From: SIAJ01 sp036266155
GTDB taxonomy: Bacteria; Planctomycetota; Planctomycetia; Gemmatales; Gemmataceae
Assembly: GCA_036266155.1 (NCBI GenBank)
Contig: DATANR010000288.1
Coordinates: forward strand, 1 to 50,446
Direction: 5' to 3'
Length of the DNA stretch: 50,446 bases
Under the pieces are notes generated by a model. That model ran no database searches. It saw only the letters and a program-made list of their open reading frames with translations, and was not told where the DNA came from. The first letter of the stretch is position 1, and every line of letters starts with the position of its first letter. Below, piece by piece: positions 44,101-50,446 of this stretch. The position numbers and the translations under genes were made by a program.

Positions 44101-44135
44101 TCGAAGGGGCAAAGGTGTTGAACGGCGGGAAGTGA
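41109..44135 (+). CDS. Ser/Thr protein kinase with TPR repeats
   Basis: The 1008-aa protein has an N-terminal helical region (1-140), a kinase domain from about 146 (LSELGRGAFGRVYLAEQ; ATP Lys in VAVKVSS near 177; catalytic HRDVKPANILL at 314-324; MLLDFNLAADE at 331-341, DFN in place of DFG; GGTPRYMSPEQIEAM), one membrane helix (TVGTAALVLVTAVALTAYW, about 480-500), and a long extracytoplasmic TPR part (AAGRYREAATALEQIVSRGR, ALAIDPEAPAALRGKASALS). A polar insert of about 60 residues (roughly 230-290) splits the kinase lobes. The overlap with the ECF gene implies it controls that sigma factor after sensing something outside the cell. Confidence 0.88.
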   Translation: MIARSALAVAPDLELDGWLERFEDEAASGHAPNPADFLPDPSHPKYGSALREMLRLDLEFAWSRGEERQVEDYATRFPQLFKDPNALAEVAVEEYRLRRAAGEDPDPAEYQRRLGVELPVKKKPAPDGPTWDGEGFPRVGGIIAPGYRLLSELGRGAFGRVYLAEQADLANRKVAVKVSSRLIGEAQTLAKLQHTHIVPIYGVHRVGKYQVLVMPYLGAATLADVIAARRDGQSGRLTERSVRTVVAPRSSSATPKWDEEGSKESRDSAAALKKPPAPQIVRQDQNAQTDCDALPIGVAIADALAHAHGRGILHRDVKPANILLTDDGAPMLLDFNLAADETERAASAGGTPRYMSPEQIEAMTNSIVKPDARSDVYSLGLVLHELIAAELPFPERSGPWESIAPAMLTNRQQPQVRLASPAITAILRKCLEPNPANRYQSAADLRDDLVRQRNNQTLKVAHEPLSRERFRKWRRRHPRLSSATTVGTAALVLVTAVALTAYWQWNRVRDIQAREAHATMARTRDQVHRLEIDLRGPVEPIREAHDKALVALASYGLPADENWNANTNARRLPAPDAEALRRDVAFVLFCAAESAGELGARATDAGRRTQLFDEALFLNARAGEAYPSEQPIRLFLQQRQVLLDRAGRTEEAKALTKRIESATNPSAATEFLQAHFDQAAGRYREAATALEQIVSRGRANYTAWMELGVARLRLHKYEPAAEAFLAAAALEPEEPRPLYYRGLALLSAGRFDRAVELLDRYLDRQPNEAEAWLNRALVRIRLKDGKAALDNLPAAERLGGATTRLYALREMAFRLTGQAQEAAEQHRLMLSSTPASVDDWTIRGEERLISDAAGALKDFDEALAIDPEAPAALRGKASALSEKLNRPADAATVLDRLVAGEAATAEDRAGYAVLLARLGRKDEARKQARACLAPETRPLALYQAASALAVLAATAHERAEVIAILRRVIQGDAAWAKDMAGDSDLKSVQSESDFKALLEGAKVLNGGK

Positions 44136-44151
44136 TTTTTCGAGATCGACA

Positions 44152-46098
44152 ATGAAACCGCAGAAGAAGCGACTAGGTATCGAACTCCTCGAAGGCCGAG
44201 ACGTACCGGCGTCGTTCGGCGTGGCGTGGACCGACTCGCGCCATCTGACCCTCAGCTTCGTGCCGGACGGGACCAACGCTTACGGCGAGGTCAGCGACCT
44301 CACGACCAAGCTCGACGCCATGATGCCGCGCAACGTCTGGCGTTCCACGATTCTGCGCGCCGCGCAGGCGTGGGCACAGGGGGCGAACATCAACTTCGGC
44401 CTCGTCGGCGATGGCGGCCAGGACTTCGGCGTCGCCGGCGCCAACCAGGGCGATGGCCGGTTCGGCGACATCCGTGTTGGCGGCCTGGCGATGGCCGGCG
44501 ACGCGCTCGGTGAGGGCGTGCCGCCTGATCCCGTCTTGTCGGGCACACTCTCCGGCGATGTCTTCTTCAACACCTCCCACACGTTTACGTCAAAAGAGCT
44601 GTACTCCGTCGCCCTGCATGAGATCGGCCACGCACTCGGCATGGCGCCGAGTGTCAAACGCAACTCTGTGATGTTCAATCAGTTTCGCGGCAACAACCAC
44701 CTCTCGGGCGGTGACCTCGTCGCCTTGCGCTCTCTCTACGGCTATCGCGGTCCGGACGCAGCCGAAGGGCCACGCGGCAACGGCGCCTTCACGCGGGCCA
44801 CGCCGGTCGAAGTGCCATCCAGCTTCAAGGGCAAGACCCCGCTCATCACCTACGGCGAACTCTATTCCCGCACCGACGTCGACTACATCGCTTTCAAGAA
44901 TCTTGTGGGGTATGCCGGGCAGGTCACATTGCGTGTGCAGACGGCCGGCGTGAGCTTGATGACTCCGCGGCTGAAAGTCTACGACGCCCAACACAAGCTG
45001 GTCGGTGAGGTCCTCGGGACGAACCCGGAAGGCGACTCGATCCAGTTCACCATCCCGCAAACCGTGGACGGGGCGACCTACTTCCTCCGCATCGATGCCG
45101 CTCCGAAGGCGGTTGCTCGTATTGGCCGTTACGGCGTGGCGATCACGTTCGACGGTATCAAGCAGGATGATTCGGGCGGCCTGACCCTCGCCCAGATCCT
45201 GGCAGGGCCGTACGACGCGATCAAGTCCTCGGACCTGCTCGACCTGTTCGAGCACCCGGACCTCGCTCTTTACAATCAAGACGACGGCTCGGACGATCAC
45301 GGCGGAGGGGCCGACGACCTGCCCGGCCGCACCGGGCCGCTCGCCCTTGCGCGCTTCACCGCCACGGGCAGCTTGACCAACGCGACCGACGTCGACTTCT
45401 ACCGCATCCGCTCTGGGCAAGCCAGTTCCGGACTCGCCGTCACGCTCGTGGCCACCGTGCGAACGCTCGGTCCCAACGGAGTCGCCCCGATCGTCGAGGT
45501 CCAGGACCAGAACGGCAACGTGCTGCCGATCGAGATCCTGGCCAACGGCAACGGCACCTACACGGTTCAAGCGAAAGGTATTCAGCCCGAGACCGAGTAC
45601 TTGCTCAAGGTCTCCGGCGGCAGTACCGGCAACTACGCGCTCGACGCCGCGTTCCGGGGCCAGCCGGTGGTCTTGCAGACGTTCGCTTCGGGCTCCGTCT
45701 CGAGTGGCCAACCTGCCAGCTACAAGCTGTACGTCGCCCGGACACAGCTCTTTGGTTTCACGCTCGCTGCCACCGGCCCAGCGGGCGCTGCGGTAAACGT
45801 GACGATCAAGGACAGCCAGGGCGTGAGCGTTTTCACCTTGACCGCCCTGGCCGGCCAAACCATCTCCGGCCTGAGCGCGTTTCTCGCGCCGGGCGAGTAC
45901 ACCGTCGCGGTTACCTCCGTCGGCGCCGCCGACCCGGTCACGTTTGCCCTGAAAGGCGATGTCGTGTCCGATCCCATGGGCCCACGACCGGATAACACCA
46001 AGCTTGCTCCACTTTATCCCGACCCCAACAACCCGGGCGGCTACCTCTATCCGAACGGAACGCCGACCCTGATCCCGTTCCTTTGGGTGCTCTTATGA
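44152..46098 (+). CDS. Matrixin-like surface protein with altered zinc site
   Basis: The 648-aa protein carries the planctomycete N-terminal motif (LGIELLEGRDVPASFGVAW). Residues about 25-200 form a matrixin-type metallopeptidase domain: WRSTILRAAQAWAQGANINF, FGDIRVGGLAMAG and YSVALHEIGHALGMAPS (HEIGH at 156-160) before SVMF. The third zinc His of HExxHxxGxxH is Pro166 here, so proteolysis may be impaired. The rest consists of beta-sandwich repeats of the pre-peptidase/DVUA type (ATDVDFYRIRSGQ; DVDYIAFKNLVGYAGQVTLR), probably binding domains. It follows the kinase by 16 bases. Confidence 0.8.
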   Translation: MKPQKKRLGIELLEGRDVPASFGVAWTDSRHLTLSFVPDGTNAYGEVSDLTTKLDAMMPRNVWRSTILRAAQAWAQGANINFGLVGDGGQDFGVAGANQGDGRFGDIRVGGLAMAGDALGEGVPPDPVLSGTLSGDVFFNTSHTFTSKELYSVALHEIGHALGMAPSVKRNSVMFNQFRGNNHLSGGDLVALRSLYGYRGPDAAEGPRGNGAFTRATPVEVPSSFKGKTPLITYGELYSRTDVDYIAFKNLVGYAGQVTLRVQTAGVSLMTPRLKVYDAQHKLVGEVLGTNPEGDSIQFTIPQTVDGATYFLRIDAAPKAVARIGRYGVAITFDGIKQDDSGGLTLAQILAGPYDAIKSSDLLDLFEHPDLALYNQDDGSDDHGGGADDLPGRTGPLALARFTATGSLTNATDVDFYRIRSGQASSGLAVTLVATVRTLGPNGVAPIVEVQDQNGNVLPIEILANGNGTYTVQAKGIQPETEYLLKVSGGSTGNYALDAAFRGQPVVLQTFASGSVSSGQPASYKLYVARTQLFGFTLAATGPAGAAVNVTIKDSQGVSVFTLTALAGQTISGLSAFLAPGEYTVAVTSVGAADPVTFALKGDVVSDPMGPRPDNTKLAPLYPDPNNPGGYLYPNGTPTLIPFLWVLL

Positions 46099-46184
46099 TC
46101 CCGGATATTTTTGGCGGACGCGGCCGACCGAAACGACTCCCAATGGCAGAAGCCCAAACAAACACCTGCACACGGAGCCAAGCC

Positions 46185-47378
46185 ATGGCCAAGCCGCGAA
46201 AAATACTCAGCCTCGAATCGTTGAATGACCGTGCCCTGCCGTCCGCGACCCTGCTGAACGGCGTGCTCACCGTTGACGGCACCGCTGGCCGCGATGTAAT
46301 CGTGGTCCGGCAGTCTGGCGCCCGGCTCATCGTCAAGGGCCAGATGATCGACGTGAATGGCACGCTGGTGAAGAGCGTCGCCGCGTCGAGTGTCCACCAG
46401 GTAAACGTGGCTGCAGGGGCGGGTAACGACACGATCAATCTGTCCGGCGTTCATGTGCCGACGTCGGTTGACGCCGGCGACGGGAACGACACCGTCTTCG
46501 GCGGCACGAGCGACGACGTGATCGACGGGGGCGCAGGGAACGACCGCATCAACGGCGGACAGGGCAATAACGACGAACTCGGCGGCAGCGGTGATGACTC
46601 GCTCAATGGCGGGGCGGGGAACGACTCGCTGTTCGGCGAAGCCGGCGACGACCGCCTGAATGGTCAGTCCGGCAATGACGACATGGACGGTGGGGCTGAC
46701 GACGACGTGCTCCGCGGCGAGGCCGGCGACGATTCTCTCCAGGGCGGCGACGGCAACGACGACCTCAACGGTGGAATCGGCGACGACAACGATGACGGGG
46801 GCGCCGGCAACGACCGCGTCCAGGGCGGCCAGGGTCGCGACCACAACCAAGGTGGCGGCGGCGACGACTCCGTCGGCGACGTGAACGACCACCACTCCGC
46901 CACAGAGGCCCACGGGGCGATCACCGCGATCGACCTCAACGCTTCCCAGGTCACGATTCAGACGGAGTCCGGCAGCTCGGTCACTTTGACAGTCGACGCC
47001 AACACGCGAATGGAGCGGAGTAGTGCGGACGCCACGCTCGCCGACTTCCAGGTCGGCGATTGGGTCGAAGCGAAGTTCACGGCCGCCGGCGTGGCCACGA
47101 AGTTGGAGTCGAACGTTGAGGGCGACAATAATCCGGGCGGCGACAACAACGGCATGACCAGCGTCGAGGGCGTTGTGACTGCGATCGACGTCAACGCCTC
47201 CACGGCCAGCCTCCGGACCCAGTCCGGCAACACGGTCGTCGTGGCTGTCACGCCCAGCACGCAGATCGAACGCAACGACCACTTCGCCACGCTCGCCGAT
47301 TTTCAGGTGGGCGACAACGCGGAGGCCAAGTTTGATTCGCAGGGAAACACAATCAAGCTCGAGAGTGAGGGCTTGTAA
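46185..47378 (+). CDS. RTX calcium-binding repeat protein with two DUF5666 domains
   Basis: The 397-aa protein has the planctomycete N-terminal motif (RKILSLESLNDRALPSATLL), then about a dozen GGxGxDxLx nonapeptide repeats between residues 100 and 225 (GDGNDTVFGGTSDDVIDGGA, GNDSLFGEAGDDRLNGQSGN), which form calcium-binding beta rolls. Two tandem DUF5666-like modules follow (ITAIDLNASQVTIQTESG ... LADFQVGDWVEAKF and VTAIDVNASTASLRTQSG ... LADFQVGDNAEAKF). It is likely a secreted or surface protein. ATG 46185 is preferred over an earlier one because GGAG lies at 46174-46177 and the motif then sits at the N-terminus. Confidence 0.85.
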   Translation: MAKPRKILSLESLNDRALPSATLLNGVLTVDGTAGRDVIVVRQSGARLIVKGQMIDVNGTLVKSVAASSVHQVNVAAGAGNDTINLSGVHVPTSVDAGDGNDTVFGGTSDDVIDGGAGNDRINGGQGNNDELGGSGDDSLNGGAGNDSLFGEAGDDRLNGQSGNDDMDGGADDDVLRGEAGDDSLQGGDGNDDLNGGIGDDNDDGGAGNDRVQGGQGRDHNQGGGGDDSVGDVNDHHSATEAHGAITAIDLNASQVTIQTESGSSVTLTVDANTRMERSSADATLADFQVGDWVEAKFTAAGVATKLESNVEGDNNPGGDNNGMTSVEGVVTAIDVNASTASLRTQSGNTVVVAVTPSTQIERNDHFATLADFQVGDNAEAKFDSQGNTIKLESEGL

Positions 47379-47401
47379 TAACTGGCCCTTCGAATGCAAC
47401 A

Positions 47402-47436
47402 CGCTCCCCGAGTCGCTGGCAGGGGCTTGGGGAGCG
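47402..47436 (+). terminator. Hairpin after the RTX gene
   Basis: CGCTCCCC (47402-47409) pairs with GGGGAGCG (47429-47436) over a loop of 19 bases that itself can pair; a likely terminator about 25 bases after the stop, without a long T run. Confidence 0.6.
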
Positions 47437-48187
47437 ATTCGGTCTTGCAAAGCACCGGATCAAAAAAACATCGACTTTCCGCATAGATGAGGTTGTGCCA
47501 CAGGCAGCTCGTGCGCAGCCGCTTCAAATCTTTGTTAAGCAGTCTGGCTGGCAAGAGCCTGTGCCTGCATGCGCCGCAAGCGCTAGGGCATCTACGAAAT
47601 AGATGGTGACACATCTAACCACTTCTTCTTGCACAAGTAGTTACCGATTGAATTTGGATCATGGGACGTAAGTCAGATTTCTCGCCACGCCGATCGAGAC
47701 CGCTGGGGTCGCACTCGAGGTAGCGTGTGCAGCAACTCCTCGAGCCCGAGAGCGCAGCGGGTTGGCACCGTTAGCCGAAATCGCTGAAAGCTAACCCCAA
47801 AAAACGCCAACAGCCGAGCGCACTCTCACTCGGCTGTCGGTGTTAACCAAAAGGTAGCCCGGGTTCGCGTAATGATCAGAAAGCTCTTGATTGCCGGAGA
47901 CGCGAACCTGAATCAAACCAATTGGCAGCGAACCATCTTGGAGAATGGCGCCTCGTGATGGAACAATGCGCCTTCAGCAACAAGTAATGTACGTGAAGGT
48001 CGCCTCGTGAAGACACGGCCGTTACGTCAAACGAGGCGTTGCCGATGAGGCGCAAGCTGGCAATCCCGTCCGCGTGATTACAAGATTGATTAAATGGCAG
48101 GAAGGCTGCCAACAACTCGTCGCAACGCGCACCGCACGAATCCACAACGTTCAGCGGCAGGAGAAGGTGCCGAGAGGATACCCAATT
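47437..48187. other. Long intergenic region
   Basis: About 750 bases without a supported gene. It holds a second hairpin (47810-47837). Minus-strand frames overlapping the next gene look like antisense shadows. Confidence 0.45.
47810..47837. terminator. Hairpin, possible terminator
   Basis: ACAGCCGAG (47810-47818) pairs with CTCGGCTGT (47829-47837), loop 10 bases, preceded by an A-rich run (AAAAAACG). No gene ends close by on the plus strand; on the minus strand the A run would give the T tract of a terminator. Confidence 0.45.
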
Positions 48188-49111
48188 ATGACGATCATGT
48201 GGGGTCGGCGGGCTGTTATTTTTCTGGTGGCCGGCCTGTTTGGTTGCCATCGCCCGGCCGTTACCAATCTTCTGCCTACCAGTGACGAGCGACCGGGTGC
48301 CAGCGGAGCCGAACATTTTCGTGGAATCAAGCCCGGTGATGAGCGTGAGGTGGTCAGTATCAAACTCTGTTGGTGCCCTCCCGGCAAGTTCACGATGGGA
48401 AGCCCGCCCGGTGAATCTGATCGCCGACCCGATGAAGAACAAGTCGAGGTCACGTTGACGAAGGGCTTTTGGATGGCCAAGTTCGAGACGACACAAGGCC
48501 AGTGGAAGCGGCTCGTCGGAAAGTTGCCGGGCGCGTTCACGATCGAATTGCCGGAGGACGATAATTTGCCGGTGGGGAATGTCAACTTTGCTCAGGCGGA
48601 AGAGTTCTGCCGGAGGCACACCGAACAAGGGCACAAAGCGAGCGAGTTGCCCGCCGAATGGGAGATTCGGCTGCCGACCGAAGCCCAGTGGGAGTATGCC
48701 TGCCGGGCTGGTACAACGACGGCAACTTCCTTCGGCGACCAATTGAGCAGCAAGCAGGCAAACTTCAAGGGCAAGCCTTACAACGGGGGCGAGCCTGGTC
48801 CGTCACTTGGGAAGGCGGCCAAGGTCGGCAGTTACCCGGCCAACCCGTGGGGGCTGCAAGACATGCACGGCAACACATTCGAGTGGTGCCGGGACTGGTA
48901 TCATGTCAAACTTCCCGGTGGGGTAGATCCAGACCTATATGCCGCCAAGGTATCGGCGGCAGTGAATCGCGACGGCACTTTCTCGCGTGTCCGCCGGGGC
49001 GGCGCCTGGACCGACGATGGGTGGCCGTGCCGGTCGGCATGTCGGGTTCGATTCGAGCCGGAACGGGCGTACGACCACATCGGCTTTCGCGTCGTGGCCG
49101 TTCAGCGCTGA
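48188..49111 (+). CDS. SUMF1/FGE-type protein, probable lipoprotein
   Basis: The 307-aa protein has an N-terminal signal with lipobox-like VAGLFGC (Cys about 20), then a formylglycine-generating-enzyme-type domain: WCPPGKFTMGSPPGESDRRP, WMAKFETTQGQWKRL, VNFAQAEEFCRRH, IRLPTEAQWEYACRAGTTT, WGLQDMHGNTFEWCRDWY, RVRRGGAWTDD and DHIGFRVVAVQR. Planctomycetes hold many such proteins. Most do not activate sulfatases, and a sulfatase gene is absent here, so a binding role is equally likely. ATG 48188 gives the signal sequence; the longer frame upstream lacks one. Confidence 0.85.
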   Translation: MTIMWGRRAVIFLVAGLFGCHRPAVTNLLPTSDERPGASGAEHFRGIKPGDEREVVSIKLCWCPPGKFTMGSPPGESDRRPDEEQVEVTLTKGFWMAKFETTQGQWKRLVGKLPGAFTIELPEDDNLPVGNVNFAQAEEFCRRHTEQGHKASELPAEWEIRLPTEAQWEYACRAGTTTATSFGDQLSSKQANFKGKPYNGGEPGPSLGKAAKVGSYPANPWGLQDMHGNTFEWCRDWYHVKLPGGVDPDLYAAKVSAAVNRDGTFSRVRRGGAWTDDGWPCRSACRVRFEPERAYDHIGFRVVAVQR

Positions 49112-49410
49112 CAAGGTTCGCAAGCATAATGACTCGAATTGCGTGTTTGGTTGGCAACGGTTACGGCTGATCTCAGAAAGTGACGGTCAACGTGCATAGG
49201 ATGGATGGCAGAATGCTAACGGCCACCGTAGCGAGAACGCCGGGCAATTTGCTGATGATGGGCAAACTGGATCTGCTTGAAAGCAACCATTCCCATTGGC
49301 TCGTTTGCTGACGCTCATGCCACCGCTGGGTGTCAACGGGCGCGAACATGCGGTGGAAAATTGGCCTTTGACAGGAAACAAGCAGTCTGGGCGGCAAGAG
49401 GAGACAATCG
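49112..49410. other. Intergenic spacer
   Basis: About 300 bases with no gene or clear signal. Confidence 0.4.
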
Positions 49411-49824
49411 ATGATTCATCGTTCTTTGGCGGCCGCGTCGGTCGCGATTATCGCGCTTACGTCCTTACCGGCGCAGGAGAACACGGTGCGGCCGAAAGGG
49501 CCGGCGCCCCTCTTCTTCATCGTCACCGCCGTCAACTCTGACGGCCTCGTCGTCGAACCAGTCCCCTTGCCGACCAAAGAAGTGTACCCAGAGAAGATCG
49601 TGTACGGGCCAGCATTCAAAGGAATGGATGCCACGAACCCGAAAGGAAAGAAACTGACCCCCGACGAGGTAGCCAAGTGCCTCAAGCCTGGCAGCGTGAT
49701 CCTCGTGAACGTGGATGATAGGCCGATTGATGCTGCCTATCTGGCCATCCTGAAGGACGATACCGTGATCCTGGCCGGCGTCGTGCCGCCGAGCCGAGGC
49801 GAAGGGATCAAGCCTCGCAAATAA
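49411..49824 (+). CDS. Small secreted hypothetical protein
   Basis: The 137-aa protein begins with a signal peptide (MIHRSLAAASVAIIALTSLP, probable cleavage after PAQ or AQE). The mature part reads APLFFIVTAVNSDGLVVEPV, then a Lys/Pro-rich middle and CLKPGSVILVNVDDRPIDAA, AILKDDTVILAGVVPPS. I recognise no family. The ribosome site GAGGAG stands about seven bases before ATG, so expression is likely. Confidence 0.7.
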   Translation: MIHRSLAAASVAIIALTSLPAQENTVRPKGPAPLFFIVTAVNSDGLVVEPVPLPTKEVYPEKIVYGPAFKGMDATNPKGKKLTPDEVAKCLKPGSVILVNVDDRPIDAAYLAILKDDTVILAGVVPPSRGEGIKPRK

Positions 49825-49975
49825 GCGCGCATCTGCAGAATCCGCTATTGAATCTCAGTTGGGAGGTTTGACGAGCAGAACGTCAATGCGCATCCAGCGC
49901 AACTCCGGGACCGGCCGCAGTCAACATGCTTCCGACATCCGACGGTCCATCCGCCCAGACGGATGCGGGTGGCAG

Positions 49976-50230
49976 TTGCCGGATGATAGGTTTCGAGCTA
50001 CGGCGAGAAAGTGCCGTCGAAAACCTGAATGTCGCCTTTGGGCGAAACCACCACGTCGCGTGGGTAGTCGACTACCGGCGGGTGACCTCGCCGACCAGCG
50101 TTCCTGCGGGCGTGAACTCACGGAAGTTGGTCGGGTTGATCCACAGCGTCTCGACTTGCAAGACATTTGCCGGCGTGATTCGCGCTTCGAGGCAAACAAT
50201 CCGCGGCGAAATCCGATGGCGCGATCGCAT
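49976..50230 (-). pseudogene. Broken planctomycete surface protein, 5' part
   Basis: From ATG 50230 the minus strand reads MRSRHRISPRIVCLEARITP then ANVLQVETLWINPTNFREFT and PAGTLVGEVTRR before TAG at 50072-50074. A neighbouring frame continues VVDYPRDVVVSPKGDIQVFD and GTFSP, then TAG again where Tyr is expected (LETYHPAT follows). LEARITPAN is the planctomycete N-terminal motif and the rest resembles beta-propeller surface proteins. With one frame change and one nonsense codon within 250 bases, the gene is dead or badly sequenced. Confidence 0.6.
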
Positions 50231-50266
50231 GTACGGTCCATGGCAAGTTCGGATGAACGGGGAGGG

Positions 50267-50446
50267 TCACGGACGGACGATCAGACCGCCCCTTTCCGGC
50301 GAGCTCGAGGGCGGGCCACTGGGGTCGTTGAGTGAACTGGGCTGCGGCCGATGCTTTGGTTCCTCCGGCACTCCCTTGAGCCGCCGGACTTCTTCTTGAA
50401 GTTGCTCAATGACGCTGAGCAGCGCTTCGACCAGCGGCGTCAATTG
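50267..50446 (-). CDS. C-terminal end of a coiled-coil protein, partial
   Basis: A minus-strand frame enters from the right edge and stops at TGA 50269-50267, giving 59 residues: LTPLVEALLSVIEQLQEEVR then RLKGVPEEPKHRPQPSSLND and a Pro/Ser-rich tail. The helical heptads followed by RLKG.P..P recall the N-terminal part of some transposases, and also the tail of S74-type fibre proteins. It is too short to decide. Confidence 0.35.
   Translation of the reverse strand, partial: QLTPLVEALLSVIEQLQEEVRRLKGVPEEPKHRPQPSSLNDPSGPPSSSPERGGLIVRP

Noticed and set aside
44590..45858. 422-codon minus-strand frame under the matrixin-like gene
   Set aside because: Antisense shadow; the plus strand has clear domain motifs and a ribosome site.
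46480..46880. Repetitive DNA resembling a repeat array
   Set aside because: It is the coding sequence of RTX nonapeptide repeats, not a CRISPR array; spacers and repeats are absent.
46047..47450. 467-codon minus-strand frame under the RTX gene
   Set aside because: Its repetitive Val/Ala pattern is just the reverse reading of the RTX repeats.
47876..48742. 288-codon minus-strand frame
   Set aside because: Mostly antisense of the SUMF1-type gene; no domain and no ribosome site.

Overview
The window looks like a chromosomal piece of a planctomycete, most likely a Gemmata-type (Gemmatales) bacterium. The clearest signs are the short N-terminal planctomycete surface/secretion motif of the LExR..P type in five proteins (lectin fragment at 24.8 kb, FG-GAP protein at 40.0 kb, metallopeptidase at 44.2 kb, RTX protein at 46.2 kb, broken protein at 50.2 kb), an ECF sigma factor overlapping a Ser/Thr kinase with TPR repeats, an SUMF1-type protein, and high G+C throughout. 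Several genes carry frameshifts or nonsense codons. This could be real decay or assembly error, and both readings are kept open below.

Region 1 (1-18.4 kb) looks like an undescribed biosynthetic locus. A four-gene + strand operon encodes an NTT/MFS-like transporter, a membrane GT2 glycosyltransferase, a sugar nucleotidyltransferase fused to a heptose-bisphosphatase-like HAD domain, and a methyltransferase. It is followed by a 75-aa peptide gene with its own promoter and a strong hairpin behind it, and a PaaK-like adenylate-forming enzyme. Two - strand operons follow: (a) truncated alanyl-tRNA synthetase with editing domain, DegT aminotransferase, degenerate AlaRS paralogue, Gfo/Idh oxidoreductase; (b) radical SAM, Gfo/Idh, radical SAM-SPASM, divergent from a sulfotransferase. 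Operon (b) and the sulfotransferase lie between two inverted copies of a decayed ~130-bp sequence. The combination (sugar activation, aminotransferase, dehydrogenases, radical SAM, glycosyl-, methyl- and sulfo-transfer, a private AlaRS pair) suggests an amino-sugar or aminocyclitol-type product, or a modified peptide, with tRNA-derived aminoacylation. That is inference.

Region 2 (18.8-26.4 kb) is a decayed defence and mobile-element island. It holds a COG1743/DUF1156-like DNA methylase with a frameshift, fused out of frame to a HEAT-repeat/TIR/nucleoside-phosphorylase protein that has an amber codon where the family has Tyr. Next come an IS110-like transposase remnant that cuts off a lectin-domain surface protein, and an apparently complete IS630 element with terminal repeats, TA flanks and a frameshift signal.

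Region 3 (26.4-40 kb) is a stress and ion-homeostasis cluster: P1B-type metal ATPase, small stress-like protein, c-type cytochrome (frameshifted), DksA/TraR protein, MgtA-type ATPase, Ysc84 protein, universal stress protein, and a small membrane protein leading into two histidine kinases, a CheY-like regulator and an NtrC-type activator. Sigma-54 (-24/-12) promoter candidates with the exact 12-base spacing precede four of these transcripts, which fits control by the NtrC-type protein. That protein and a convergent FG-GAP protein are both cut at one breakpoint near 38.86 kb.

Region 4 (40-50.4 kb) holds the ECF sigma factor and kinase pair, a matrixin-like surface protein, an RTX/DUF5666 protein, an SUMF1 lipoprotein-like protein, a secreted small protein, a broken surface protein, and the C-terminal end of an unidentified coiled-coil protein.
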